A DNA stretch of 64,000 nucleotides from Bacteroidota bacterium (GCA_030680835.1 JAUXUD010000086.1:87717-151716); one strand, 5' to 3'; positions 50,255-59,931 are shown, counted from the stretch's first letter. Program-made: numbers and translations. Notes: generated by a model not told the origin, from the letters alone.

Positions 50255-51601
50255 TTAATAATTAATAGGTACTTGAAAAACTTCATCGATTTGTTTTTCT
50301 GCATACACTTCATTTGGGTTTTTCACGTATTCTTCAAATTCACTCCTAAAATGACGAATTGCACTGGCAACAGGCCATGCAGCAGCGTCACCGAGCGGGC
50401 AAATAGTATTTCCTTCAATTTTTGCCTGTATTTCCAGAAGCAAATCAATATCATCCCGGGTTCCTTTTCCATCCAGAATTTTATGAAGTATTTTTTCCAT
50501 CCATGCAGTGCCTTCGCGGCAGGGGCTGCATTGTCCGCAACTTTCATGATGATAGAACCGGGCAAAAGTAAACAGGTTTTCAACGATGCTGGTGGTTTCA
50601 TCCATTACAATAAATCCGCCTGAACCCAGCATGGTTCCGGAAACAAATCCTCCGTCCGACAAACTTTCATAGCTCATTAAACGTTTTTCGCCATTGGCTA
50701 AAGTTAAAATTTTATCGGCAGGTAGAATGGGAACTGAAGACCCACCGGCAACCACTGCTTTTAATTTTCGGCCATTTAAAATACCTCCGCAATATTCATC
50801 ACTGTATATAAAATCTTCAACGGTTATTCCCATTTCAATTTCGTAAACGCCGGGCTTGTTAATATGTCCGGATGCCGAAATTAACTTGGTACCTGTTGAT
50901 CTTCCGATTCCGATTTTTGCATATTCATCGCCTCCAAAATTTACAATAGAAACCACGGAGGCAATTGTTTCAACATTATTTACAACGGTAGGACAGCCAT
51001 ATAAACCTGCTACTGCCGGGAAAGGAGGTTTTATGCGCGGGTTTCCGCGTTTGCCTTCCAAACTTTCGAGCAAGGCCGTTTCTTCACCACAGATATAAGC
51101 ACCTGCACCAACATGAACATATATTTCCAAATCGTAACCTGAACCTAAAATATTTTTACCGAGCCAGCCGTTTGTACGGGCTTCTTCAATGGCTTTTTCA
51201 AGAATTTTAAGGATATAATAAAACTCACCACGTATATATATATAAGCGGTATGTACACCCAAGGCAAAACTTGATGTAATCATTCCCTCAATAAGTAAAT
51301 GCGGAATGCGCGACATCAGGTAGCGGTCTTTAAAAGTACCGGGCTCACTTTCGTCGGCATTGCATACCAGGTATCTGGCAACACCTTCTGGTTTTGCCAG
51401 GAAACTCCATTTCATTCCGGTTGGAAATCCGGCTCCACCCCTGCCCCTCAAACCCGATTTTTTTACTTCTTCTACCAATGCTTCGGGAGTCATGGTTTTA
51501 ACTGCTTTTTCAACCGAAGCATATCCACCCATTTTCCTGTAAACATCGTATCCCTGAATTCCCGGAATATGGTCGTGTTCTAATAATAATTTTCTTCCCA
51601 T
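50255..51601 (-). CDS. nuoF: NADH-quinone oxidoreductase subunit F
   Basis: NADH-binding subunit, 448 residues, with FMN and one 4Fe-4S cluster (N3). NADH/FMN motifs are GRGGAGFPTGMKWSFL (about 53-68) and ESLEGKRGNPRIKPPFPA; the cluster ligands are in ESCGQCSPCREGT (about 351-363) and NTICPLGDAAAWP (about 395-407). It lies 5 bp after nuoE. Confidence 0.97.
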   Translation of the reverse strand: MGRKLLLEHDHIPGIQGYDVYRKMGGYASVEKAVKTMTPEALVEEVKKSGLRGRGGAGFPTGMKWSFLAKPEGVARYLVCNADESEPGTFKDRYLMSRIPHLLIEGMITSSFALGVHTAYIYIRGEFYYILKILEKAIEEARTNGWLGKNILGSGYDLEIYVHVGAGAYICGEETALLESLEGKRGNPRIKPPFPAVAGLYGCPTVVNNVETIASVVSIVNFGGDEYAKIGIGRSTGTKLISASGHINKPGVYEIEMGITVEDFIYSDEYCGGILNGRKLKAVVAGGSSVPILPADKILTLANGEKRLMSYESLSDGGFVSGTMLGSGGFIVMDETTSIVENLFTFARFYHHESCGQCSPCREGTAWMEKILHKILDGKGTRDDIDLLLEIQAKIEGNTICPLGDAAAWPVASAIRHFRSEFEEYVKNPNEVYAEKQIDEVFQVPINY

Positions 51602-51606
51602 GGGTA

Positions 51607-52152
51607 TTAATACTTATCTATAATAACCTCGTCCAAATATGTTTTGCGTTTATTTTCCGCTGTACATTGTTCAAGAATTCCATCCACTTTCTGATGGGTT
51701 AGATTTTCATGGAACTGTGCACCAATCATCATCATCGGGGCGGTACCACAACTGCCCAAACATTCCACCGTTTTTATTGAAAACATTCCATCCGCGGTAG
51801 TTTCGCCATCTTTTATACCTAATTTCTTTTCCAGATGCTCTATGATTTCATTCGCGCCACGTAACCAGCAACTGCTTGTACGGCAAACCTCAATCAGACA
51901 TTTTCCTTTCGGTTCAAGATTAAACATGGAATAAAAAGAAGCCACCTCATAAACTTCTACATTTTGAATATGTAAGAGTGAAGCTACATAATCCATGGTT
52001 TTTGAACTTAACCATCCGTCAAATTCGGCCTGAGCCAAATGCAGCAAAGGGATTAATGCTGACTTTTGTTTTCCCTCGGGGTAACGACTTATTATTTTAT
52101 TGACCAGGGCCAATGTATTGTCGCTAAATTTTATATCCACTTGTTCCGTCAT
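51607..52152 (-). CDS. nuoE: NADH-quinone oxidoreductase subunit E
   Basis: Peripheral subunit of 181 residues with the N1a 2Fe-2S cluster in a thioredoxin-like fold; ligands C90, C95, C131 and C135 (CRTSSCWLRGA, CLGSCGTAPM). It accompanies NuoF in the NADH-oxidising module. The helical N-terminus (IISRYPEGKQKSALIPLLHLAQ) is standard. It lies 32 bp after nuoD. Confidence 0.96.
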   Translation of the reverse strand: MTEQVDIKFSDNTLALVNKIISRYPEGKQKSALIPLLHLAQAEFDGWLSSKTMDYVASLLHIQNVEVYEVASFYSMFNLEPKGKCLIEVCRTSSCWLRGANEIIEHLEKKLGIKDGETTADGMFSIKTVECLGSCGTAPMMMIGAQFHENLTHQKVDGILEQCTAENKRKTYLDEVIIDKY

Positions 52153-52184
52153 ACGTTCTGATCCTTTACTGTTATACTATGGTA

Positions 52185-53390
52185 CTATGCATCCAGCTCG
52201 CCTGCAATCACATTCATACTGCTCATGGCAACAATTGCGTCGCTTAAAGTTGAACCTTTAATCATTTCGGGGAAAGCCTGATAATAAATAAAGCAGGGTC
52301 TGCGGAAATGCAGGCGATACGCTGCCCTTCCTCCATCACTCACCAGGTAAAATCCCAGTTCGCCATTTCCACCTTCAACACTGTGGTAAACTTCACCAAC
52401 CGGAGTTTCCGATTCACCCATTACAATTTTAAAATGCCAGATTAATGCCTCCATTTTGTTGTAAACATCTTCTTTAGGCGGAAGGTAAAACTCGGGAACA
52501 TCGGCGAAAAAATTTCCTTCCGGTAAATTGTTAAAGGCTTGTTTGATAATTTTCAGGCTCTCCCACATTTCCTGCTGACGAACCATGAAGCGATCAAACG
52601 TATCTCCATGAATACCCACCGGAATTTTAAAATCGAAATCCTCGTAACTGCAATATGGGTTCATTGCCCTTACATCATAATCCAAACCGGTTGCCCGCAA
52701 ATTAGGACCTGTAAAACCATAATATAGGGCTCTTTCGGTGCTTATCGGACCGTTACCTATGGTTCTTTCCATAAAAATACGGTTTCGTTCCAGCAAATTG
52801 GTAAACTCTTCCAGTTTTTTAGGAAATTCAGCTATAAATTCTTTAATTTTTTGAATGCAGGCTTTGCTGAAATCGCGTTCAAGCCCACCTATTCTACCAA
52901 TATTTGTAGTTAAGCGGGCCCCGCAAATTTCCTCGAAAATATCATAAATTTTTTCACGCCATTGAAACACGTAAGTAAAGCCTGTTAATGCACCGCAATC
53001 CACAGCTATTACCGAATTACAAACCAGATGATCTGAAATACGTGCCAGTTCCATGATGATTACCCTTAGATAGTCAACTCTTTTTGGAGTTTTTATTCCC
53101 AAAAGTTTTTCAACCGTCATATGCCATCCCATATTGTTAATAGGCGACGAGCAATAATTCAGTCTGTCGGTTAAAGGGGTTATCTGGTAAAACGGACGGT
53201 GTTCAGCTATTTTTTCAAATGCCCGGTGAATATAGCCACAGGTTTGAACTGCATCTACAATAATCTCACCATCCATGGTAAGCACATTCTGAAAAATACC
53301 ATGCGTGGCGGGATGTGTAGGCCCTAAATTGAGAGTTGTGTATTCCGATTTATCCGGATTTATTTCTATTGAATCTAAGAGGTTTTCCAT
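52185..53390 (-). CDS. nuoD: NADH-quinone oxidoreductase subunit D
   Basis: 49-kDa-type subunit, 401 residues, forming the quinone site with NuoB. Motifs: TTLNLGPTHPATHGIFQNVLTMDGE, GYIHRAFEKIAEHRPFYQ, RLNYCSSPINNMGWH, RIGGLERDFSKACI, RPCFIYYQAFPEMIKGSTLSDAIVAMSSMNVIAGELD. The frame is open to 53489, but the ATG at 53390 begins just past the nuoC stop region and gives the family N-terminus. nuoC and nuoD are separate genes here. Confidence 0.96.
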   Translation of the reverse strand: MENLLDSIEINPDKSEYTTLNLGPTHPATHGIFQNVLTMDGEIIVDAVQTCGYIHRAFEKIAEHRPFYQITPLTDRLNYCSSPINNMGWHMTVEKLLGIKTPKRVDYLRVIIMELARISDHLVCNSVIAVDCGALTGFTYVFQWREKIYDIFEEICGARLTTNIGRIGGLERDFSKACIQKIKEFIAEFPKKLEEFTNLLERNRIFMERTIGNGPISTERALYYGFTGPNLRATGLDYDVRAMNPYCSYEDFDFKIPVGIHGDTFDRFMVRQQEMWESLKIIKQAFNNLPEGNFFADVPEFYLPPKEDVYNKMEALIWHFKIVMGESETPVGEVYHSVEGGNGELGFYLVSDGGRAAYRLHFRRPCFIYYQAFPEMIKGSTLSDAIVAMSSMNVIAGELDA

Positions 53391-53394
53391 AAAC

Positions 53395-53901
53395 TTATCT
53401 TCCAAAATAGGTATCGTCTTTGTCTGTACGTGTCTGGTCTTCCAACGGAAATTCTTTCCGCATCGGGAAATAATCCATTTCATCAACATTCAAAATTCTC
53501 TTCAGATTGGGATGGCCTTCGAATATAATTCCATAAAAATCGAATGTTTCGCGTTCCTGCCAATTGGCAGATCCGTAAATGGAAGTTACGGTTGGCAGTG
53601 TTGGATTGTTTATATCCATAAAGCACTTAATGCGCAAACGGATATTATTAACAAAGCTGTGTAAGTGATAAATCACTCCCAATTCTTTACCCTTATGATC
53701 TGGATAATGAATGCCACATACATCCGTTAAAAACTGCATTTGAATTTGAGGATGGTCTTTTAAAAAAGTAACGACAGGTATTATCTGGTTTTTATCCAGT
53801 TCAATCGTCAGCATGCCATAAGGTTCCTCTGCCGAATGGATAAAGGCTGCGAATTGATCCTGCAGCGCTTTTAGCAAATATGCATTTGTTATTTCACTCA
53901 T
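53395..53901 (-). CDS. nuoC: NADH-quinone oxidoreductase subunit C
   Basis: 30-kDa-type subunit of the peripheral arm, 168 residues, no cofactor. Family marks are FLTDVCGIHYPDHKGKELGVIYHLHS, PTLPTVTSIYGSANWQERETFDFYGIIFEGHPNLKRIL and the end PLEDQTRTDKDDTYFGR. It overlaps the nuoB stop by one base and ends 4 bp before nuoD. Confidence 0.95.
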   Translation of the reverse strand: MSEITNAYLLKALQDQFAAFIHSAEEPYGMLTIELDKNQIIPVVTFLKDHPQIQMQFLTDVCGIHYPDHKGKELGVIYHLHSFVNNIRLRIKCFMDINNPTLPTVTSIYGSANWQERETFDFYGIIFEGHPNLKRILNVDEMDYFPMRKEFPLEDQTRTDKDDTYFGR

Positions 53902-54443
53902 TAATGAATGCCGTAAATGGCCAATAAAGCTTTATATTCCGGAGAATTTCTTCTGTTAATCGGTTCGTTTCTTACCAGTTCCTGAATTTTCATAAGGCCT
54001 TCAATTAACTGTTCAGGTCGGGGCGGGCATCCCGGTACATATACATCAACCGGAATTACCTTGTCGATACCCTGCAAAACTGAATAGGTATCAAAAATAC
54101 CTCCGCTGGAGGCACAGGCACCTACCGCAATTACCCATCTGGGTTCAGCCATTTGCAGATACACTTGTTTTAAAACCTGACCCATTTTTTTTGCAATGGT
54201 TCCTGTAACCATTAATAAATCGGCCTGGCGGGGCGAAAAGCTGATGCGCTCCGAACCGAAGCGGGCCAAATCGTAATTGGATGCCATGGTTGCCATAAAC
54301 TCGATTCCACAGCAAGATGTTGCAAATGGTAAAGGCCAGATGGAATTGGCGCGGGCCATCCCAATCGCTTTTTCGAAACTGGTTGCAAAAAAACCAGGTC
54401 CTTCCAAACCCGGAGGCGCATTTTCTATTTTTATAACCGACAT
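53901..54443 (-). CDS. nuoB: NADH-quinone oxidoreductase subunit B
   Basis: PSST-type subunit of 180 residues that carries cluster N2, the last electron carrier before quinone. Ligands C44, C45 (SCCGIEFMA), C110 (VGACASSGG) and C139 (VPGCPPRPE). Full length. It is 56 bp after nuoA. Confidence 0.97.
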   Translation of the reverse strand: MSVIKIENAPPGLEGPGFFATSFEKAIGMARANSIWPLPFATSCCGIEFMATMASNYDLARFGSERISFSPRQADLLMVTGTIAKKMGQVLKQVYLQMAEPRWVIAVGACASSGGIFDTYSVLQGIDKVIPVDVYVPGCPPRPEQLIEGLMKIQELVRNEPINRRNSPEYKALLAIYGIH

Positions 54444-54499
54444 AGTTTAATTTTAACAGTGTTTCTCATACCCATTGCATGACAAAATTTTTTGATAAT

Positions 54500-54862
54500 C
54501 TATTCCCATTTTAATGCACCTTTTTTCAGGATGTAAAAAAATCCCAGTAAAAGCGTACCCGCAAACAAGAGCATTTCTAAAAATCCGTTTGAACCTAAGG
54601 TTTTAAAGTTTACAGCCCATGGGTACATAAAAATTACCTCCACATCAAAAAGCACAAAAAGGATGGCAGTTAAAAAGTACCGGATTGAAAAAGGCATCCG
54701 GGCATTTCCTTTTGAATCAATGCCACATTCAAATACCTGAAGTTTCTCAGAAGTTTTTCGTTTCGGGCCAGCCATGTGCGAAACAACCATGGCAAAAACC
54801 ACAAAACCCATGGCTACAATAAACTGGATAAAAATTGCTATATAATCGATTGTTGTTGACAT
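54500..54862 (-). CDS. nuoA: NADH-quinone oxidoreductase subunit A
   Basis: Membrane subunit of 120 residues with three helices and the conserved loop KLQVFECGIDSKGNARMPFSIRYFLTAILFVLFDVEVIFMYPWA. First gene of the operon. The ATG at 54862 gives the standard N-terminus (MSTTIDYIAIF); an in-frame alternative at 54886 only adds eight polar residues and would overlap the promoter. Confidence 0.95.
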   Translation of the reverse strand: MSTTIDYIAIFIQFIVAMGFVVFAMVVSHMAGPKRKTSEKLQVFECGIDSKGNARMPFSIRYFLTAILFVLFDVEVIFMYPWAVNFKTLGSNGFLEMLLFAGTLLLGFFYILKKGALKWE

Positions 54863-54883
54863 ATTACTTTTTATAAACCCACG

Positions 54884-54891
54884 CAAAAATA
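54884..54891 (-). promoter_or_regulatory. -7 element of the nuo operon
   Basis: TATTTTTG on the minus strand; transcription would start about 15 nt before the nuoA ATG. No clear TTG is seen at the usual distance, so this is a half-supported call. Confidence 0.4.
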
Positions 54892-54959
54892 GATTTTTAG
54901 AACATTAATAATCTTTTTTTAATTTTAAAATACTCCAAAACACGCAAACATTTACAAGT

Positions 54960-55202
54960 TTATGATATTGAGTTCCTTACACGTTCCGAATAGGCCCTGA
55001 TTGCAGTTCTCAAATCCACATTTTCGTTTTCAACCCTTTTAAGAATATCAATAGCAGCCAAAACATGTGTTAATTGTTCCCCCTCATCATCCCCTTTAAC
55101 TTCCAATTGAACCGGTTCTCCATTGCAAAGCTTTTCTTCCAGCGATTTCAATTCTGAGAGTGTTCTGTTTTCGGCTAACTCTTTTATCACTGCTAATTTC
55201 AT
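54960..55202 (-). CDS. Small DUF6952-like protein
   Basis: Acidic protein of 80 residues starting MKLAVIKELAENRTLSELKSLEEKLC. I recall small Bacteroidota proteins with a MKLPVIK-type start encoded next to a thioredoxin (DUF6952); this fits by start, size and place, but the rest diverges, so the family call is tentative. It starts one base after the thioredoxin stop, so the two are surely co-transcribed. Confidence 0.6.
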   Translation of the reverse strand: MKLAVIKELAENRTLSELKSLEEKLCNGEPVQLEVKGDDEGEQLTHVLAAIDILKRVENENVDLRTAIRAYSERVRNSIS

Positions 55203-55203
55203 T

Positions 55204-55521
55204 TCAGTTAAAAACTTGTTGAATTATTTTTTCTACACTTTCTTCTTTGGCGGTAGTATCCCCACTTACCAGAACACCGTTTTTTATCGCGGCAAAAAAA
55301 GGAAGATTATTCACCGAGGCAAACTTTCTGGCTTCGGGATTTTCTTCTGCGTTTATTTCAAGAAACAAGGCTCCGGAATATTCACTTTTATTAGAAATTT
55401 TTGTGTATTTGGGTGCGAACAAACGGCAACTTCCACACCAATCGGCATAAAATTTAACGATTACTTTTTCATTCGTTTGTATCAGTTTCGAAAATTCCTG
55501 ATCAGTTACTTTTTGAACCAT
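55204..55521 (-). CDS. Thioredoxin
   Basis: Cytoplasmic thioredoxin of 105 residues with the active site C29-G-S-C32 in FYADWCGSCRLFAP (the common form is CGPC), and the cis-proline in VNNLPFFAAIKNG. Standard length for a stand-alone thioredoxin. The CGSC centre is likely to shift its redox potential relative to CGPC. It is paired with the small gene downstream. Confidence 0.9.
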   Translation of the reverse strand: MVQKVTDQEFSKLIQTNEKVIVKFYADWCGSCRLFAPKYTKISNKSEYSGALFLEINAEENPEARKFASVNNLPFFAAIKNGVLVSGDTTAKEESVEKIIQQVFN

Positions 55522-55652
55522 ATTGAATTTGAAAAATGTATTGCCGAATTTATAAAATTTTAGAACCGGTTAAATATTCGCTTGCAAGGATAGAAAATTA
55601 ATGAAAGTAAATAACTGATTAAAATCAATTTAATTTGAATATGACCTTTTGA

Positions 55653-56429
55653 TTAAACCATTTTGGCTTCATTCCAAATTTCATCCATTTCGGCAAGTGT
55701 CATTTCAGTTAGTTTTTTATTCATCTCATTGGCTCTTTCCTCAATAAACATAAAGCGCTTTATGAATTTTTGATTTGTATATTCCAGCGCATCATCCGGG
55801 TTTAAGCCCGATTTTCTCGCCAGATTTATCAACGCAAAAAGTAAATCCCCAAATTCTTCCTGAGATTTTTTATGATTATCTTCCTTTTCCAACTCATGTT
55901 TTAATTCATCAAACTCCTCATAAACTTTGGCCCAAACCTGATCTGCAGTTTCCCAGTCGAAACCCACCTGTGAAGCTTTATCCTGCATTCTCAGTGCCTT
56001 TACCAGAGATGGAGTTCCTTTTGACACTCCGCTCAAAACCGATTTATTACCTTCTTTTAGTTTAATCTGTTCCCAGTTTTCCTTCACCTGCTCCTCTGTT
56101 TCTGCTTTAAAATCGCCATAAATATGCGGATGACGGACTATGAGTTTGTCACATAAACTATTCATTACATCTGCAATGTCAAATGCCTTTGTTTCGCTTG
56201 CTATCCGTGCATAAAAAACAATGTGCAGCATTACATCACCCAACTCCTTTTTAAGTTCCGGCAAATCGTTTTTGATAATTGCATCCGTCAACTCATACGT
56301 CTCTTCTATGGTTAAATGCCTCAAACTTTCAAGGGTTTGCTTTTTATCCCAGGGACATTTTTCACGCAATTCATCCATGATATCCAATAGGCGTGAAAAG
56401 GCCTCCAATTTCTGTTGTTTATTGTTCAT
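55653..56429 (-). CDS. mazG: Nucleoside triphosphate pyrophosphohydrolase MazG
   Basis: House-cleaning NTP pyrophosphatase of 258 residues with two MazG domains. The first carries CPWDKKQTLESLRHLTIEETYELTDAI (E42, E43, E46 bind Mg) and KELGDVMLHIVFYARIA; the second has the weaker FGDLLFALINLARKSGLNPDDALEYTNQKFIKRF. It hydrolyses non-canonical NTPs to NMPs. It is followed, 223 bp on, by the small thioredoxin operon. Confidence 0.94.
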   Translation of the reverse strand: MNNKQQKLEAFSRLLDIMDELREKCPWDKKQTLESLRHLTIEETYELTDAIIKNDLPELKKELGDVMLHIVFYARIASETKAFDIADVMNSLCDKLIVRHPHIYGDFKAETEEQVKENWEQIKLKEGNKSVLSGVSKGTPSLVKALRMQDKASQVGFDWETADQVWAKVYEEFDELKHELEKEDNHKKSQEEFGDLLFALINLARKSGLNPDDALEYTNQKFIKRFMFIEERANEMNKKLTEMTLAEMDEIWNEAKMV

Positions 56430-56452
56430 TTTAGTTTTTAAACGTTTGCCAT

Positions 56453-57691
56453 TTATATGGTTTCATAAATTACCAAACCCGTTCTTATTTTGGGTTCAAT
56501 CCATGTGCTTTTGGGGGGCATAATTAAACCTGCTTCGGCAACTTTTTTTACTTCATCAATGGTGCTCGGATAAAGAGTTATGGCAATACTGCTTTCTTCT
56601 TTGTCAACACTATTTTTCAGATTTAAAATTCCTTTACTTCCATCCAAAAAACTGAGTCTTTTATCCGTTTTACTGTCAATAATTCCAAATATCCTTTTCA
56701 ATATATACTCCTCAACTATATTCACATCCAGATTTTCCAATATACCATTGAGCTTCTGTTCAAATTCAGGTTTTAATTTTATCAGGTAAGCATGTTTATT
56801 GAAATACACTCCAAACTCTTTTTTGTTTAAAGGCTGAACCGGTAAATTACCGCTGGGTATTACCTCGAAATATTTTTTCAATTCACGAAGAATATTGGAA
56901 TTAACCAATACCTCATCTTTAATGAGTCGGTGATACTCGTATATATGCAGTTTTGAAAATGGAATCAGGCATACTGGAAAAAAGTTGTGAAACGCATCGC
57001 CATCGCTATTTTTTGAACGTTCCTGCACACTGAAAGCAGCACAACCTGCAGTACGGTGATGACCATCGGCAATGTACAAATAGGTCATTGCATTAAAAGC
57101 CCGTTCAATGGCCAGTAAGTCTTCTCCTTCAGTTACCACCCATAGGTTATGCTTCAACTGGTCAATGCTTATGAAATTATATTCCGGTTTATGACGGAGG
57201 ATATATTTCTCCAGGATTTCGTCGATAACCTGATTATCGGGATAGGTTAACAATACAGGGTTTCCCAGACCCTTAAAAAATGAAATATGCTCAGCCAGTT
57301 CGTTCTGCTTTTCGGTTAAGGTGTTCTCATGTTTTAAAATATTGTTATTTAAATAGTCATCAACGCTGGCGGCGGCTATCAGTCCTGTAAAAGCTTTACT
57401 TCCATGAATTACCCGGTAAATATAAAAACTTGCCTGAGCATCTTTCTTTAATATTCCTTTTTCCTTAAATGCATTCAGATATTCCAGTCCAATCGGGAAA
57501 TGCTTTTCAGGGTTTTTCTTTTCACCCGGAAAATTCATATATGGTTTTACTACATGTAAATAGCTATTGGGGTTATTGTAAAATTCGTTATGAGATATCT
57601 CCGGATGGCTCGAATCATAAGGTTGTGCCGAAACCTGTCCGGCCAATTCCTTTGCCGGTCTCAATCCTTTAAATGGTTTAATTGTAGCCAT
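56453..57691 (-). CDS. DUF1015 family protein
   Basis: Protein of 412 residues of the widespread DUF1015 family, which starts FKGLRP...QPYDSSHPEIS and has YLYIADGHHRTAGCAAF at its centre. Biochemical role not settled. In many Bacteroidota it is found beside serA and serC, as here, which hints at a link to serine or hydroxypyruvate metabolism; this is from context only. It ends 23 bp before mazG. Confidence 0.85.
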   Translation of the reverse strand: MATIKPFKGLRPAKELAGQVSAQPYDSSHPEISHNEFYNNPNSYLHVVKPYMNFPGEKKNPEKHFPIGLEYLNAFKEKGILKKDAQASFYIYRVIHGSKAFTGLIAAASVDDYLNNNILKHENTLTEKQNELAEHISFFKGLGNPVLLTYPDNQVIDEILEKYILRHKPEYNFISIDQLKHNLWVVTEGEDLLAIERAFNAMTYLYIADGHHRTAGCAAFSVQERSKNSDGDAFHNFFPVCLIPFSKLHIYEYHRLIKDEVLVNSNILRELKKYFEVIPSGNLPVQPLNKKEFGVYFNKHAYLIKLKPEFEQKLNGILENLDVNIVEEYILKRIFGIIDSKTDKRLSFLDGSKGILNLKNSVDKEESSIAITLYPSTIDEVKKVAEAGLIMPPKSTWIEPKIRTGLVIYETI

Positions 57692-57705
57692 GTTATTTAA
57701 AAATG

Positions 57706-57734
57706 AGGTTCAACCCGTTAAACAGGTTGAACCT
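57706..57734 (-). terminator. Hairpin between serA and the DUF1015 gene
   Basis: Perfect 10-bp stem AGGTTCAACC/GGTTGAACCT around a 9-nt loop, 22 bp after the serA stop and 15 bp before the DUF1015 start. On the minus strand it is followed by CATTTTT. It may reduce read-through into the DUF1015 gene. Confidence 0.7.
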
Positions 57735-57755
57735 TTCTTTTATTTGTTTGATTAA

Positions 57756-58721
57756 TTATTTTTTAAAAAACTCAATTACTTTCTCAGCAAGTTCAATACT
57801 GATACGGTTTTGGGCTTCTTTAGTACTGCCTCCAATATGCGGACTTACAGACACCCGGTTATGCTGTAAAACGGCCATGTTTACCGGAGGTTCTTTTTCA
57901 AAAACATCCAGTCCTGCAAATGCAACCTGACCACTATCGAGGGCTGCAATTAAATCGGCTTCATCAATAACGCCCCCGCGCGAACAATTAATAAGTCCAA
58001 CCCCTTTTTTCATTTTAGCCATCATAGTTGCATCTATCGGAGATTTATGACCTTCTGCAAACGGAATATGAAAGGTGATGAAATCGCTTTGTGAAATAAC
58101 CGATTGCTCGCTCACGGTATTCATATTTAATTTAATCCTTTGGTTTGAACCCAGCATGGGCAAATTCAGGATTAACTCAACTTTATCAACATACGGATCA
58201 AAAGCAAGTACCTTCATTCCCATGCCAATTGCAATTTTAGCTACCTCCTGCCCGATTCTGCCAAAGCCATAAATGCCCATGGTTTTGCCCTGCAGTTCAA
58301 TTCCGTTTGAAGCAACTTTTTTAAACTCTGCAAATTTTGTATTTGCTTCAAGCGGCATCAACTGATTTGTATATTGTAAAAACCTGCTGCCGCTAAACAA
58401 GTGTGCAAATACCAGTTCCGCCACGCTTATTGAAGAAGAAGCAGGTGTATTAATTACCTTAATCCCTTTTTGCCGGGCCGCCTCCAGGTCAATATTGTCC
58501 ATTCCCACTCCACCTCTACCAACCAATTTCAGGTTCGGACAGGCTTCAATAATGTCTTTTCTTATTTTTGTTGCAGAACGTACCAAAACAGCATCGAAAT
58601 TTTTTAAAGACTCTGCTAATTGTTCCTGAGGTACTTTTTCTGTTACTACTTCAAATCCGGCAGCCGTTAATATTGCTTTCCCGTTTGCATCAATGCCGTC
58701 ATTGGCTAATATTCTTATCAT
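57756..58721 (-). CDS. serA: D-3-phosphoglycerate dehydrogenase
   Basis: NAD-dependent D-2-hydroxyacid dehydrogenase of 321 residues that opens serine synthesis (3-phosphoglycerate to 3-phosphohydroxypyruvate). Motifs: GRGGVGMDNIDLEAARQKGI, the Rossmann loop GIYGFGRIGQEVA, FHIPFAEGHKSPIDATMMAKMKKGVGLINCSRGGVIDE (catalytic arginine) and SPHIGGST (catalytic histidine). It lacks the C-terminal ACT domain, so it is the short form without serine feedback binding. serC lies directly upstream, which supports the specific call over a general dehydrogenase. Confidence 0.9.
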   Translation of the reverse strand: MIRILANDGIDANGKAILTAAGFEVVTEKVPQEQLAESLKNFDAVLVRSATKIRKDIIEACPNLKLVGRGGVGMDNIDLEAARQKGIKVINTPASSSISVAELVFAHLFSGSRFLQYTNQLMPLEANTKFAEFKKVASNGIELQGKTMGIYGFGRIGQEVAKIAIGMGMKVLAFDPYVDKVELILNLPMLGSNQRIKLNMNTVSEQSVISQSDFITFHIPFAEGHKSPIDATMMAKMKKGVGLINCSRGGVIDEADLIAALDSGQVAFAGLDVFEKEPPVNMAVLQHNRVSVSPHIGGSTKEAQNRISIELAEKVIEFFKK

Positions 58722-58732
58722 TTTATTTACGA

Positions 58733-58761
58733 GTTACGATGTACGATGTACGATGTACGAT
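58733..58761. repeat. GATGTAC heptamer array 4, between serC and serA
   Basis: Three to four units of GATGTAC in the 51-bp gap downstream of serC, starting about 11 bp before the serA start codon. Close to a serA start, it may affect translation or mRNA stability of serA. Confidence 0.85.
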
Positions 58762-58772
58762 TTTTTTACTTA

Positions 58773-59864
58773 CTACTTACTATTTTGAGTATTTCCGGTG
58801 TTTGCTGTTTCAAAATATTGCATGGTTTCTACAAGAACTTGCACACTGTCTATTTCCAGTGCATTGTATAAAGAAGCCCTTAATCCACCTACCGAACGAT
58901 GTCCTTTTAACCCACTTAAATTTCGTTCTTCACATAATTTTAAAAAAGGTGCTTCAAGTGTTTTATCGTTTAATACAAAATTTACATTCATACGGCTTCG
59001 GTCTTCAGGTACTACAGTTCCTGTAAACAAATTGTTTCTGTCAATTTCGGCATATAATAAATCCGCTTTGGCTTTATTTCTTACTTCCATTGCTTCCAGT
59101 CCAATCGATTTGATCCAACGTAAAGTATGCATGCAAACAAAAATTGCGAATACCCCAGGTGTATTGTACATGCTTCCGTTTTCAATGTGAATCTTATAAT
59201 TTAACATGGTGGGCACTTTTGCATTGGCCTTTTCAAGAAACGACTTTTTAATAATTACCAGAGTTGCACCGGCAGGGCCCATATTTTTTTGAGCACCTGC
59301 ATAAATCAGATCAAATTTTGATGCATCAATCTTTCGGCTGAAAATATCAGAGCTCATATCACAAACCAGGGGAACCGGACATTCGGGAAAGCTGAACATT
59401 TCGGTGCCATAAATTGTATTGTTACTGGTGCAATGAAAATAGCAGGCATCTTCCGGTATTGCATAACCTTTTGGTATATAACTAAAATTTTTATCCTCAC
59501 TGCTCGCCAATACATTCACTTCACCGAATAATTTTGCTTCTTTTACAGCCCTACTTGCCCAAACGCCTGTATTTATATAGGCTGCCGTTTTGCCCGGGGT
59601 TAAAAAATTCATGGGAACCATGTCGAACTGCAAACTGGCTCCTCCCTGTAAAAAAACAACTTCATACTCATCGTTTAGGTTCAAAATTTCCTTAACCAGC
59701 TGACAAGCTTCGGCAACAACTGCCTCAAATTGTTTGCTGCGGTGCGAAATTTCGAGGAGTGAAAGTCCCATATCCGAGAAGTTTTGGAGGGCTGCTACAC
59801 TTGCGTCAATGGCCGATTTCGGTAAAATTGCAGGACCGGCCGAAAAATTATGTACTTTATTCAT
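58773..59864 (-). CDS. serC: Phosphoserine aminotransferase
   Basis: PLP enzyme of 363 residues for the second step of serine synthesis (3-phosphohydroxypyruvate to phosphoserine). Motifs: VHNFSAGPAILPKSA at the N-terminus, FLQGGASLQFDMVPMNFL, CHCTSNNTIYG-type motif (FHCTSNNTIYGTEMF), and the Schiff-base lysine in YAGAQKNMGPAG (about 193-204), then LKGHRSVGGLRASLYNAL. First gene of the serC-serA-DUF1015 group. Confidence 0.96.
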   Translation of the reverse strand: MNKVHNFSAGPAILPKSAIDASVAALQNFSDMGLSLLEISHRSKQFEAVVAEACQLVKEILNLNDEYEVVFLQGGASLQFDMVPMNFLTPGKTAAYINTGVWASRAVKEAKLFGEVNVLASSEDKNFSYIPKGYAIPEDACYFHCTSNNTIYGTEMFSFPECPVPLVCDMSSDIFSRKIDASKFDLIYAGAQKNMGPAGATLVIIKKSFLEKANAKVPTMLNYKIHIENGSMYNTPGVFAIFVCMHTLRWIKSIGLEAMEVRNKAKADLLYAEIDRNNLFTGTVVPEDRSRMNVNFVLNDKTLEAPFLKLCEERNLSGLKGHRSVGGLRASLYNALEIDSVQVLVETMQYFETANTGNTQNSK

Positions 59865-59931
59865 TTGTGATTGCGTTGATTGCAGTGCGAATTAATAAAA
59901 CCTTAAGCGATTTATATCAAAGTAAATGATT